From Oscheius onirici (Eukaryota; Nematoda; Chromadorea; Rhabditida; Rhabditidae), in contig OW051470.1 of assembly GCA_932521025.1 (NCBI GenBank), positions 9,658,501 to 9,722,500 on the forward strand: a DNA stretch of 64,000 nt. The letters run 5' to 3'. The notes beneath the pieces are model-generated. The model saw nothing but the letters and a program-made list of their open reading frames with translations, did not search any database and had not been told where the DNA came from. Positions 11,352 to 21,632 of this stretch are shown here, one piece after another (the first letter of the stretch is position 1; every line of letters begins with the position of its first letter). Made by a program: the position numbers and the translations under genes.

Positions 11352-12344
11352 TCAATTCTGCTCAAAATCATTAGCAAACAACTCTTTCTTGACTCTTTCC
11401 ATCCACTGAACAATAACTTTGTAATCTTCGTCCAAAATATTAGCCACACGGCTCTTCTTGGGCATGTAGTACCAGGTAGCAACATGTCCGAAGATTGAGA
11501 CGTCAGTGTTTGAAATCTTGTCCCCGAGAAGATAGTTCTTCTCTCCTAGAAGTCCTTTGACCACGTCCAGATCCTTCCTCAGAAGCAGGTCAAAATCGCT
11601 GTCCGAAAAGAGACCCAGGGCATTCTTGACCCTCTTGGTTCCAGCTCTCTTGACGTACCATCTGGCCAGTGGCTTCAGGAATTCCAGGAAACTGGGAAGG
11701 TTGGCAAGTTCGAAGAAGTAGTCGACAGCATCTTCAGTCTCGTCGATCATCTTGTACTTGATCATGATTCTAGAAAAAAGCAGTCAAGATCTGAAAAATC
11801 TAAACTCACGGTGAGGTGTGATGCGAGATGAGACGACTGGCAGCTCTTCCAACAGTGTTCTCCTCTTCATAAACTGTCTTCACATCAAAATGCTTCTTTA
11901 GCTTCTCCTCAATCAGTTGAGAGTCACCAATCTGTTCGCCGTTGAGCTCGATGAAGGGAAGAAGACCGTGGACGGATCTCTTGGTCATGGTGTAGCGGTT
12001 TTCGTACTTGATCTTGTTCAGTCGGAGAAAAGCCTCGATTTTGAGGCAGTAGGGAGAAAAGTTGGGAATTGTACGGTAACGGGGAAATTGGTACAGATAG
12101 ACGACATCTTTTTGCGGGTTCTTCTCGTGAATCTGGAAGAGAATGGGTTAGTAATCTAGGTCTATGTCCCCGTCTCTCTGTCCCTCTGACTCTGTTTTCT
12201 TTTGTCTCTCTGACTCTCTGTCTCTCTCACTATCACTGAACCAACCTGCGTCTGTTTTCTGCACTTCTTCCGACAGCAGAAGAGCTTGTAGAGACCAAAG
12301 GCCACAAGCACTCCAACAATAAGAGTACAGGGACAGCAGGACAT
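11352..12344 (-). CDS. CDR-family GST-like membrane protein (CDR-A)
   Basis: Three exons (12344-12246, about 12132-11812, 11771-11352) join in phase to about 280 aa. Residues 1-33 are a Cys-flanked hydrophobic anchor (MSCCPCTLIVGVLVAFGLYK then FCCRKKC). Next comes a thioredoxin-fold GST-N domain (VVYLYQFPRYRTIPNFSPYC, KIEAFLRLNKI, GLLPFIELNGEQIGDSQLIE) and a helical GST-C domain (DLLLRKDLDVVKGLLGEKNY, then NTDVSIFGHVATWYY). This is the layout of the C. elegans CDR proteins, lysosomal and cadmium-inducible in the case of CDR-1. No classic GST catalytic Tyr is evident. CTATAAATAC at about 12375-12385 (minus) is a TATA box about 40 bp upstream. It is head to head with CDR-B. Intron 1 holds a polypyrimidine tract. 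Confidence 0.9.
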
Positions 12345-12372
12345 GCTCAGAACACTGCAGTTGCCGCAGCGA

Positions 12373-12386
12373 CCTTGTATTTATAG
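12373..12386 (-). promoter_or_regulatory. TATA box of CDR-A
   Basis: Minus-strand CTATAAATAC lies roughly 35-40 bp before the start codon at 12344, where a core promoter of a short-leader gene would sit. Confidence 0.6.
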
Positions 12387-13170
12387 ACGAGGGGGTTTTC
12401 CCCCGGTGCTGACAATTCGATGTTGAAAGAGAGAGAGCGTTTGCGACCATTTTGTGACTTGGACGATTGGGAGATACGGGCTGTTTGTTTTGGCACGAAA
12501 TGTTCCAGAGATATGAAATGAGATGACCAGTATCCTAGAAAAAAAAACTGGCAAAAGTGGTACACTATGTAAAAAGAAAAACCTCGTTTTTTTGGGGCGA
12601 ACCAGTTTTTGTACCAAAAGCGCCTGGGTTTCTTGGTGCCGCATAAAAGTACAGATTCTTCTAACTTAGCCCTCTTCTCCTACAAGTTATTTAATCGTAT
12701 TTTTCGCTCGAAGAGCTTCAAAAAGAGACCAAACTTGGCTGGAAATGAAGCTGGGGGTCCATCGGAAGAACTGAACTGGAGAAAGGGCTAGACAGGGTTA
12801 GACTGTCCCAAACTTCCAGAAACCACTAATTTTAAGTTTTTAACAAAGATGCGTGAAAATTACATAAATTTAGCTATTTTCCCTTCACAGTCCTTTAATA
12901 TACAGGATGATTAACCAAAAGATGTTTATGTTTTGCGAAGGATCATCCAGTTCTTTCAAAACCTTGTTCCGCTAGGCCACGTCGCCTAGAAGACTCTACT
13001 CTCTGAACCTTTCCGATTTCCCAAGATAACAGGTCCCAGAATGGCATCACACACGCTTCTCGAAGGCTAGAGTAGAGCAGAGAGCGAGAGTATTTGCGTA
13101 GCAACACTGCAGTTAGCAACACTGCAGCGGTCGGCACTCTGCCCTTTGTCAGCACGATTGAGAAACCTTC
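12387..13170. other. Divergent intergenic region between CDR-A and CDR-B
   Basis: About 0.8 kb between two head-to-head CDR genes. No coding exon is supported. A short direct repeat (TAGCAACACTGCAG, twice) lies at about 13098-13125, just before the CDR-B TATA box. Confidence 0.5.
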
Positions 13171-13176
13171 TCTCGC

Positions 13177-13186
13177 CTTATAAAAG
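13177..13186 (+). promoter_or_regulatory. TATA box of CDR-B
   Basis: CTTATAAAAGG lies 35-40 bp upstream of the CDR-B ATG (13220). A pyrimidine-rich CTTTCTCTTTCAG at 13189-13201 follows and could serve as a spliced-leader acceptor. Confidence 0.6.
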
Positions 13187-13219
13187 GATCTTTCTCTTTC
13201 AGTTTCCGCATCCGACGGC

Positions 13220-14198
13220 ATGTTTTCCTGTGATTGCTGTCCCTGTACTCTTATTATTGGGGCTATTGTGGCCTTCGCACTCTACAAGATGTTCTGTTGT
13301 AAGAAGTGCTGCAGGAAACCAGAGGTAGGGGACACAGAGACTGATCAAAATTCTTCCAGCTTCTGGAAAAGAACTACAAGAAGGATGTCGTCTACATGTA
13401 CCAATTCCCAAGAGCCAGTACTATTCCCAATGTCTCTCCTTACTGCCTGAAAGTCGAGGCGTTCCTCCGACTGAACAAGATTGATTACGAGAACAGATTC
13501 AGTATCAAGGCTCGCAGCAAGCACGGTCTTCTTCCGTTCATTGAACTGAACGGAGAACAGATTGCCGACTCTCAACTGATTGAGGAGAAACTGAAAGAGC
13601 ACTTCAATGTTGAGGTAGGTTGATAGAGAATGGTTTCTGTCCCTGTCCCTGTCTCTTCTAATTTCTTCGTCTTTCAGCCTCTCTCCGACTACGAAGAGTC
13701 AGTCTCCCGTGCAGCTGCCCGTCTTATCTCCCACCACACAACCAGGTTTGATTGTCTTGTCCAAAAACTAAACGACCAAACTTTAGCGTCGTCTCCAAGT
13801 TCCGCTATGTAGACGAAACTGACTCTGTCATCGACACCTTCTTCGATCTGGCCAACCTGAATCAATACAGTTTCCTCAAGCCGTTCGCCGTCTGGTTCAT
13901 CCGTAGAAAGTCCCTCAAGAAGCTGAAGAGCTTCGGTCTCTTCTCGGACAGCGAATTTGACATGCTCCTGAGGAAGGATCTGGATGTGATCAAAGGACTT
14001 CTGGGAGAGAAGAACTACCTCCTCGGTGGCAAGATTTCCAACACCGACGCCTCAATCTTCGGTCATATCGCTACCTGGTACTACTTGCCTCAAAAGGGAT
14101 ATGTTGCTCGTGTTCTGGATGAAGACTACAAGACAATTGTTGCCTGGCTGGACCGCGTAAAGACTGATCTTTTCCCTACTGATTTCACGAAGAATTGA
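13220..14198 (+). CDS. CDR-family GST-like membrane protein (CDR-B)
   Basis: Four exons (13220-13324, 13361-13614, about 13678-13745, about 13788-14198) give about 285 aa. The parts follow the family order: Cys-rich anchor (MFSCDCCPCTLIIGAIVAF, FCCKKCCRK), GST-N thioredoxin-like domain (VVYMYQFPRASTIPNVSPYC, GLLPFIELNGEQIADSQLIE) and GST-C domain (FDMLLRKDLDVIKGLLGEKN, NTDASIFGHIATWYYLPQKG). It is clearly a paralogue of CDR-A. It has a TATA box at 13177 and AATAAA right after the stop (14204). By analogy with CDR-1 it may act in metal or stress handling in endolysosomal membranes; no metal-response element was identified. Confidence 0.9.
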
Positions 14199-14229
14199 GA
14201 CTAATAAATTTGTATATTCTACATGCGTT

Positions 14230-15267
14230 TTCATTTATACCGCGTCAACTAGGAAAATTCGTATCTATTGAGGAATCTTGGTCTCGAATGTAGGGACAGG
14301 GACAGGAAATGGTCGAACAATTGTACTCAACTTTAAAGAGACTTACCAAATGACATGATCGCGTCGTGACGTAAAATTTGGTGCCTTTCCCCGTTCACTC
14401 TGTCAAGATGCCCTTTCTTGACCCTGTTCGTATTACAAAGCGCAGTATCCTTATTTAGTCTGTGTCTGTCTGAAGTTCTAATTGGCAATAATAAGGGGCG
14501 ATTTGTGAAAGTTGTTGTTTTGTTTTGGAAAAGTTTCTTTGAAAAAACTCAAAAGCAATTAGTCAGTTCTGGGATAAAACAGTTAGGGGATCATTGCTGA
14601 AACCAGGGTAGATCTGATGTGGTAACTTTCAAAGAAGGGGATAGATTTCGTGGGACGGTATAACAGTGAGACAAAGACTTCAAAAAAAGTGGGAATCTCC
14701 ACTTCTAGCCCTGAAAGGGCGTTGCAAACTTTGCTGACATCCAAACTGCCTTACATTCTTGAATCCCAATTTGCGTCGATCAGACCTTTTTCATAGCCTA
14801 GAATGAAAACACAGACATAAATAGTTCAAACGACATTTTTGACCCACCTTTTGGCTGTAAGCTAGCTCAGTATTAATTTAGTCAAATCCCCTGACAAAAT
14901 CTAACTAGTTTCAATTTTAGCAAATTTATCTAAAGTAAAACTTATCACTGTCGTATTTCGCAACATAGCCAGTCTGTTCCTAACATCCTGTTCCGACCAG
15001 CCAGTCTTTTCCTCCTCTCCCCTCAATTTCAACCTGCCCTATTCCGATCAGACTGTCCTTTCCCAGCTCCCATCTGGTTAACCTATACTCTCCCCTCAAC
15101 TTGCCCTTTTTTGTCCTGGTCAGCCGTCTCTCACTCTGTTCCTCTCCAGTCTATGTGACAGTAGCGATAATTGTTCCGATGAAGATAACGCAGTGTTGAC
15201 TCACTCTTCCGCTCCGTTTCTATTATCTCTAGATAAAGGCTTTCCAGCTCACTTATCACACTTTCCA
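14230..15267. other. Intergenic, no gene recognised
   Basis: About 1 kb of mixed-composition sequence with a short GGGACA run near 14293. I see no supported exon or repeat. Confidence 0.5.
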
Positions 15268-16479
15268 ATGGAGGGACGCTGCAGCTTCGATTCGCCGTCG
15301 GTCAACCAAGTCGACCAATCTTCTCATGTATATCTTTGGGCGAAATTTTCATGACTCTTTTAGCCAGATGACACATCTCTCGAAAATAACAACGAGGTCG
15401 ATCAGTCTCAGTTCTCTTCCTGCGAGGAGATGGCTTGCACTAAGGCTTCTAAAGCTGTCAAGGAGGAAGACATCACCCCGATCAGTCTGATCAGTCCCTC
15501 TCTGGACAGCTGGCGGATTCGAGGACGCTGCACTTCCATAGAGCCTTTCAAGCAGGTCAAGACTGATGACGGATTCGTGGATGTAAGTCAGCATAAAGTA
15601 GTAAAGAGACAGAGACAGTGAGTGACAGCAAATATCTATTTCAGAATTTCCACTTCACTATTACCGATGTGGAGGGAAGCGACATCAGGCTCGGTGCCTT
15701 CGGTGATGTCGCTGTTCGCTATCGACCCCTAATCGAAACTGGAGCCGACTTCGTCATCTCTGGTGGCCAAGTGTCTTACTTTCAGGTCGACAAAAAATAT
15801 AACACCACCGGAAGCGACTATGAAATTATCCTGGATGAAAGTTCTGAGGTAAGTTGACAGAGAGGCAGAGGCTGGGGGACAGAAAAAAAAACAGAGAGAC
15901 AGAAAGACAGAGAGAGAGAGACAGAGGGATAAACGGACAGAGAGTCAGAGACACTGTTATGAAAGTAAAAATTCAGATCACTCGCATTACTCCCGAGATT
16001 GAAAGGCCGCCTCTCCGCCTTACGGTCTGTCCTCTCAACACGCTCTGGTATCATGTAGGCAAAACTGTCGATATCCTGGCCGTAGTTACCGCTGTGTACC
16101 CTGTTCGCATTGTTAGTTTATATATACAGATTCTAAAATGTTCGTATTTTTCAGGTCGGCAGCGGTTGGATCATCAGGGATGTGACTCTAGTCGACCGGA
16201 CCGGAACTGAGATCATTTTTACCTTCTGGAACGACCGTGCTAGACAGATAAAGAAGAGGGAGTCTCTCCATCAGGTGATCGGAATTAAGGGAGCTTTGGT
16301 CAAACCATATAGTGGTAAAAATTTTCGCTTTAGTCTGGTCAAAAAATACATTTTTAGGTAAATTGGGTGTTGGATCGGTAGTAAGCTCCCGATGGGAGTT
16401 CAATCCTAACCATCCTGATACGGCTTCTCTCTCGGCATGGTTCGCGGAAAATGGTGGAGATCAAGACTCCGAGGAGTGA
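15268..16479 (+). CDS. RPA70-like ssDNA-binding protein, OB folds A and B only
   Basis: Six exons (15268-15327, 15364-15582, 15645-15848, 15977-16111, 16155-16314, 16358-16479) join in phase to about 299 aa. Residues about 55-160 align with DNA-binding domain A of replication protein A large subunit (ISPSLDSWRIRGRCTSIEPF, then FHFTITDVEGSDIRLGAF, LIETGADFVISGGQVSYF, YEIILDESSE). Residues about 165-285 align with domain B (VGKTVDILAVVTAVYPV, IIRDVTLVDRTGTEI, VIGIKGALV, SAWFAENG). The N-terminal protein-binding domain and the C-terminal zinc-finger/trimerisation domain of true RPA70 are absent. It should bind single-stranded DNA but probably cannot form the usual trimer. An alternative start is ATG 15430. 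A shorter paralogue follows at 17356. Confidence 0.8.
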
Positions 16480-17355
16480 GGTCATCCAGTGAACACTTGA
16501 AATTACTAAAGAGGTCCCAAGTATCTTTTCATACGAATAAATAGTTTTGGACCGTAGAATCTTCAAGAAAAAACCCTCAATTTTATACCTCGCGCTTCAT
16601 TTTCGCGCTCTGTTGAAGGTCGGCATTGTAGGCTACTTTCCCAATACTTTTGAGACAGAGAAACTGAGAGACAGCTACTAGACTGGCTAGACGCAGACAT
16701 GAAACAAACAGAGTGAACCCCGTTCACGGTCATTTGTCAGCATGCCCCCTTGACCATCTTATCATTGCCACACACATTTTGCAATGACGTTCTGCTGGGC
16801 CATCGTTTGGGCAGCTTCGGTTACGTTTTGTATTCTAAATGTCTGAAGAAGGTCGACGTGTCTTTATACTCTAATGTTCAGTGCAGATTCAGAATGGAAG
16901 AAGGTCTTGGGAAATCTGGCACCTTTATGACGGGACCAAGAAGAAAAAATTTTCAATAATTTCAACCTTTCCGTCACTAATATTAAAGATAATTTTCGAT
17001 GAAAAATCGATTAAAAACAAGTAGAAATGTGCGAAAGTACCGTATTCTCGAAAATCAAAAGACTCTTAACCGTAGACATCGATACGCAGGAAGGTTTGAA
17101 AATCAGCTGCGTATCGACGCCAATGATTAACAGTTGGTGCACAGCCAACTTTCGAAAATACTTTCGCAAATCCTGGTGGACACACAATGAGGCGCTGGTC
17201 GGCGACAGTTACAATTCGTTCTGAGTCACACCTTCTTTCTCGAAAGTCTTTCTTAAAGTCACGCCTCTTTTCTGGAAGGTTTGAACGGCGCCTTCATAAG
17301 GACTATGTATTTTGGCCATCGCTAATCACATCTGGAATCAAGCTACGTTCCGGCC
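16480..17355. other. Spacer between RPA-like genes, with hairpin element
   Basis: No exon is supported. 17030-17168 contains an inverted repeat: GCGAAAGTA near 17030 matches TACTTTCGC near 17160, and TCGATACGCAG (about 17079) is mirrored by CTGCGTATCGA (about 17107), suggesting a ~140-bp hairpin element. Confidence 0.5.
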
Positions 17356-18004
17356 ATGGCGGCCAAAAATATCGACGAAACTTTCAAGGTATATGACTCA
17401 CTTTTGCCTAAATTTTCATTACTGTTTCAGGAAGACGAGGTTCAAACTGCTGGCGTAGTGTCTGACCATAGTCAGATCGAGATCAAGAGCGGTGCCTCGG
17501 ACAAAACTTCAGAACTCTTTGCTCAAAAAACTGACAAGCCGCCTCTCCACCTCACGATCTGTCCCCTGAAGCAACTTTCTTCAAAAGTTGGTCAAATTGT
17601 TGACCTTCTCGCGGTCATTACCAAGGTGTATCCTCTTAACGAGGTCAGTGTTTCTTCGTGGATTCTATATATTTTTTTCAGATCACAGCGAAGGATGGAA
17701 GACATTGGACCAAAAGGGCAGTGACACTAGTTGACCAGGCTGGAACTCAGATGACCTTCACTTTCTGGTTTGAGCATGCCAGACAGATTGAGGAAGAGCA
17801 AGTCTTAAATCAAGTCATTGGAATCAAGGGAGCCAGGGTCAAGGGGTTTCGCGGTAAAATAACTTTCCTTTATTACTAAAACTATAAATTTTAGGAAAGT
17901 TCAGTGTTGGAACGGTGCCTTGCACCAGATGGGAACTGAATCCCAAAAATCCTCAAGTTGCCGGCCTGGTTGATTGGCACAAAAGAAATTTCGAGAGTGG
18001 CTGA
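17356..18004 (+). CDS. Short RPA70-like paralogue, OB fold B only
   Basis: Four exons (17356-17388, about 17431-17642, about 17682-17852, 17895-18004) join in phase to about 175 aa. It aligns over its length with the second half of the preceding gene (PPLHLTICPLKQLSSKVGQI, DLLAVITKVYPL, RAVTLVDQAGTQMTFTFWF, VIGIKGARVKGF, GTVPCTRWELNPKNPQ). The region matching OB fold A is missing and replaced by about 50 unrelated residues (EDEVQTAGVVSDHSQIEIKS). It is a tandem partial duplicate, same strand and intron positions. It may be a dominant-negative or specialised ssDNA/protein-binding module, or a gene in decay; its frame is intact. Confidence 0.75.
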
Positions 18005-18117
18005 CGGCGATAAGATGTTGTGAAACTGAAAATGACGGGGGGCCAACGATTGGCCGACATTTGATCTTTTGAAGCGTAAATAAAAGGTACGAGACAAACA
18101 GAAAAATAGAGAGAAAG

Positions 18118-18318
18118 ATGGCCGGTTTGTCGCTTTTGGATCATATCTCAAATGAGACCATCCGTAGCAGGACAACGGTAAAGGACGTCATAGAAGAATT
18201 CAAAATGCGTCTGTTCGACTGGGCATGGAAGGTTGCGAATGAAAGCGGCAATTGCTGGAAATTGTCGAAGAATGGACTCCAAAAAGCCCTCACTGAATGC
18301 AGAAAAATGGCAGTTTGA
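18118..18318 (+). CDS. Unrecognised small ORF, 66 aa
   Basis: A single-exon frame on the same strand, about 115 bp after the short RPA-like gene and after AATAAA at 18079. The product is helical, with a regular polar/hydrophobic pattern (IEEFKMRLFDWAWKVANESG). No family is recognised. It might be the first exon of a longer gene or a chance ORF. Confidence 0.3.
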   Translation: MAGLSLLDHISNETIRSRTTVKDVIEEFKMRLFDWAWKVANESGNCWKLSKNGLQKALTECRKMAV

Positions 18319-18616
18319 CGATTTCCGAAGATATACATCTCTTCCCTACAGATCATTTTCTGAGCTAGGATCCCCTCTTATTAAAACGCTAAGGTCGCCC
18401 GAAGTGTATTTCGAACTTTTCAACCCCTCTGCACTGTCAAAATGCGAATCTGAGGGCAACTGTTTTATCGAAATTTTGCGAGGAATCCGGCTACCACGTC
18501 CGTTTTGCGAAATAATCCCCTTTTTACTTTTTTCAAGTCCCTCTATGGTTTGGCACTCTGAAGGCGCAGGCAACGAGTTATGTCCTGTCGAGAATTTAGG
18601 CAACAATTAAGTTTTG

Positions 18617-18990
18617 GGTTGTACTTTTTACTTTAGCTGGCACCTACGTTCGTTCAAACTGCCCTAAAATTGGGGTTTTCTTCATTTTCCGTGTTTCTAA
18701 CCACGTTTATTGAATCCAGCGTGTAAAACAACACCCTGGACATGAAATCCGATCGAAATTAGCAAGAAATCGACAACAGCCGTTCACAAGACGTTCTCGA
18801 ACATTTTTCGCATATTGATATCTTTGTTATTGTAATTTTCTCCTCCCGGGGGTTTCTTTACACGCTGAACTCAGTAAAAGTAGTGAGAAACGCGAAAAAA
18901 TGGTAAAAATATCAAATTCAAGTCATTTTGGCTGTTCGTGCCGTTTTGTATGTTTTGAATGAACGTAGGTGCCAACTAAAGTACAACCAA
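18617..18990. repeat. 375-bp inverted-repeat MITE, copy 1
   Basis: Ends are inverted: GGTTGTACTT...GGCACCTACGTTCGTTCAAA on the left and TGAATGAACGTAGGTGCC...AAGTACAACC on the right. The inner sequence (ACACCCTGGACATGAAATC, TTCTCCTCCCGG, TTTACACGCTGAA) matches a second full copy at 48150-48520 and a right-end fragment at 41085-41240. No ORF is inside. Confidence 0.85.
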
Positions 18991-19115
18991 TTTTTGAACT
19001 TGGAAAAACTTTGAAAGTTCTATTACAGTTGTAGGGGTACGAAATGGAATGGGGTACGACGTCGGCAGACGACGAAGTCGGCTGGTATAAATGAAACTGC
19101 TGAAAGTAAAAACTT

Positions 19116-20061
19116 TTATTGATTGGCTTTGCTGAAATCCTTGCTACAAATTTGTTGTCTGACCCTCTCCAGCCAGGCGACCAGAGAAGGGTAGTCTTCA
19201 TTCAGGAGATTCACGACAGTCTCCGTCTTCGGGACATAGTAAATGGAAGCCAGTTGACCGAATATTTTTAGGTCTGTCTAGAAAAAGGAGATGGAAATAG
19301 TTTAATAAGGAACCTACACTGGTCATTTGGTCGCCTAAGAAGAAACTCTTCTCGCCTAGATCTTCTTTGAACTCGTTCAAGTAGCTTCTCTGCATTGAGC
19401 CGCATTCCTCGACGGAGAAAATGTTTCGGTTGAGGCGAGCTTGGACCTGAAAATTGATGTTAGGGGAGAAAAGCGTGTGAACTGTGGAAACAGTGGCGAC
19501 ATGGGATTACTTGTACTTAGTCCCCAGACTTGGCCGTCGAAGATGGTCATATTATAGTGCATTTTAGCGCATTCTAGAACTAAGTAATAATATTGTTATA
19601 GTTTGCTGAACTTTTTTTTTTACTAAAAATGACCACAAAATGCAGATTTTGGTAAAAAAAAATAACCTTTTTCCAAAATTTCCCCGCGGGCCGAGCTTTT
19701 CAGGCCCGGGCCGGGCCTCAACTTTCAGGCCCAAGCCCGGCCCGTCAGCCATGTCTACTTGTACTGCCTGCTAAAACGTCTTTCGGCGGAAGGCGCACAA
19801 ACTCAAAAATTTGACGGGAATCACAAGAAAAAGTGATTTTAACAGAGGATTTTCACCAGTTTTTCATGGCTTTTTCAGTTTTCACATTGCCCATCGTAAA
19901 TGGTAGGTAGCAACAAGAAAGGACAAAACATCTTCGTAATGACTCACCCTAACTTCAGGATCCCTGCAATATTTCCAGTAGACATACAGACCGAAAGCTG
20001 CAGCAGCTGTTGAGGCAGCAACAATTCCCACTACGGCTTCAATATTTTGTGGAGGCGCCAT
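19116..20061 (-). pseudogene. CDR-family gene without its thioredoxin-fold region (CDR-C)
   Basis: The first exon (20061 to about 19949) encodes the membrane anchor (AVVGIVAASTAAAAFGLYVY). The C-terminal exons are present: 19449-19318 (NIFSVEECGSMQRSYLNEFK, SFFLGDQMTS) and about 19277-19116 (TDLKIFGQLASIYYVPKTET ... DFSKANQ, stop, AATAAA). The exons that should carry the GST-N thioredoxin fold and start of GST-C are absent; the gap holds a GC-rich repeat element also found at 53.8-54.1 kb. If transcribed it could give an anchor fused to half a GST-C domain, so it is called a probable pseudogene. It lies 137 bp after the stop of CDR-D on the same strand. Confidence 0.6.
19505..19760. repeat. 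GC-rich dispersed element, copy 1
   Basis: Contains GGCCCGGGCCGGGCC and, on the minus strand, ATGCACTATAATA, an A run and a TATAACAATATTATT block. The same blocks in the same order occur on the plus strand at 53825-54095. It occupies the place where CDR-C lacks exons. Confidence 0.65.
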
Positions 20062-20197
20062 GGGAAAATATAAAAATTGAAGGTGTTTGTATGCAGCGTA
20101 AACACGACAGTCAAAAAGAGCCCCTGCCGTTATCGGTTGGCGCCTTTGCCACGTTGGCACAAACAACAAGCAAGAGATTATTTTTACTTTTTGCTAT

Positions 20198-21363
20198 CTA
20201 CTTGAACTCGGTCGGGAAGAAACGGGCAATGACTCTTTCTTGATAGGCTTGGAGAGTGGGATATTCGGAGGCGACGAGACGCTTGACTTCGTTGGAATCC
20301 TGAAGCCAGCAGACGGTGACGAGTTGGCCGAAGACGGTACAGTCGACCTGGAAGTTGTTCAATAGAGAAACAGGGACAGGGATACTAACGTTAGTTGGTT
20401 CGTCTCCCATAAGGAATTTTCTGTCTCCCAGAACATCTCTGTAAGCATCCAGATCTTTCTTCAAGAGGCTATGAAACTCGGCATCGGTAAAGCGTCCCAG
20501 TCCAGTGAAAACTCTGTTTCCAACCTAAAGATTATTATAAAAAAAAGAAAGAAGACTGCTTACTTTCTTTCCGAAGATGTATTTCACCGGCGGTAGAGCA
20601 ATGGGTATCAGGAAGGCACTGACATTCAGAGTTTTCATGACCGTAAGCACAAAACCATCCAAATCATCCAGGACCTTGTATTTGATGAAGAGCCTGAAGA
20701 AGAAGGTTGGGAATATACCGTAGTGTATGTCAACTGGATCAGAATCAACTTACAAGAAGGTATGGTTGTCAGCAAGTCTGTCCAAACTGCGAGCAATTCC
20801 TTCTTCTCGAGGATCGGACAGGCCCTGAATTCAGACATTTTCAGTGACTCTGTCTCTCTTTGTCTCTGTCACTATGTCTCTCAGACTCTCTGTCCCCCAG
20901 ACACTGACTCTCAGACTCTCTGTCCCTTACCTCAATGTTAAAATGACTCTTCAGTCTCTCCAAAATCAACTGAGAATCCGCGATATGTTCTCCATTGAAC
21001 TCAACGAATGGAACTAGACCATACTTGGAGCGATTGGAAGAAATGAACACGTTCTAAATATCAGACTTTTTTTAGAAGAAGAGTACAGAATACCTCATAG
21101 TCAATCTTGTGCATCCTCAGAAACATTTCCACCTTGACACAGAAGGGAGAGAGACTAGCCAGTCCGGCGGGACGATGGAATTGGTACAAATAAACGGTGT
21201 CCTTCTTCCATCCCTGCTTCAGAATCTGTAACGGATATTAGAGACACACAAAAAAAGCTCATACTCTCGGCTTCTGGTCTTTTTTGAAGAAAAAGGTGTA
21301 GAGGACGTATCCAATGAGAGCTAAAGCTACCCAGAAGAGGGCACAGCTGCAGCAGAACGCCAT
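20198..21363 (-). CDS. CDR-family GST-like membrane protein (CDR-D)
   Basis: Seven exons from ATG 21363 to stop 20198 give about 300 aa: anchor ([20 protein letters not shown]), GST-N ([52 protein letters not shown]) and GST-C ([61 protein letters not shown], ending PTEFK). It has more introns than CDR-A/B and is more diverged. One intron (20835-20935) is a polypyrimidine tract on the plus strand. The role is inferred from the CDR family: a membrane-anchored GST-like protein of unknown substrate. Confidence 0.88.
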
Positions 21364-21632
21364 TGGAAAATGCGTGTGATAAGAGAGACAAGAGTGGCTG
21401 GAAATGATGACAATTGAAGAGGGTACAAAGAACGGAAGTCTAATGGGTTTCGGGAATGTTTGCGCGTTTCGGGAATGTTCGCGGAACGGAAATTGTCTAG
21501 CCTGTCTGGCTGGTCGATGGATCTGGTAGAAGCACTGTCTCTATTTTTGAAAAGCTTTTCTGGAAAGCCAAGCAGCTTCAAAATCGATAAATTTGAAAAA
21601 GCAAGGTATGACTATTAGTCACAGTCTGTAGC

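Noticed and set aside
19377-19562. Minus-strand frame starting MHYNMTIFDGQVWGL taken at first as the missing CDR-C exon.
   Set aside because: The same DNA blocks occur in the repeat at 53.8-54.1 kb, so it is part of that element.
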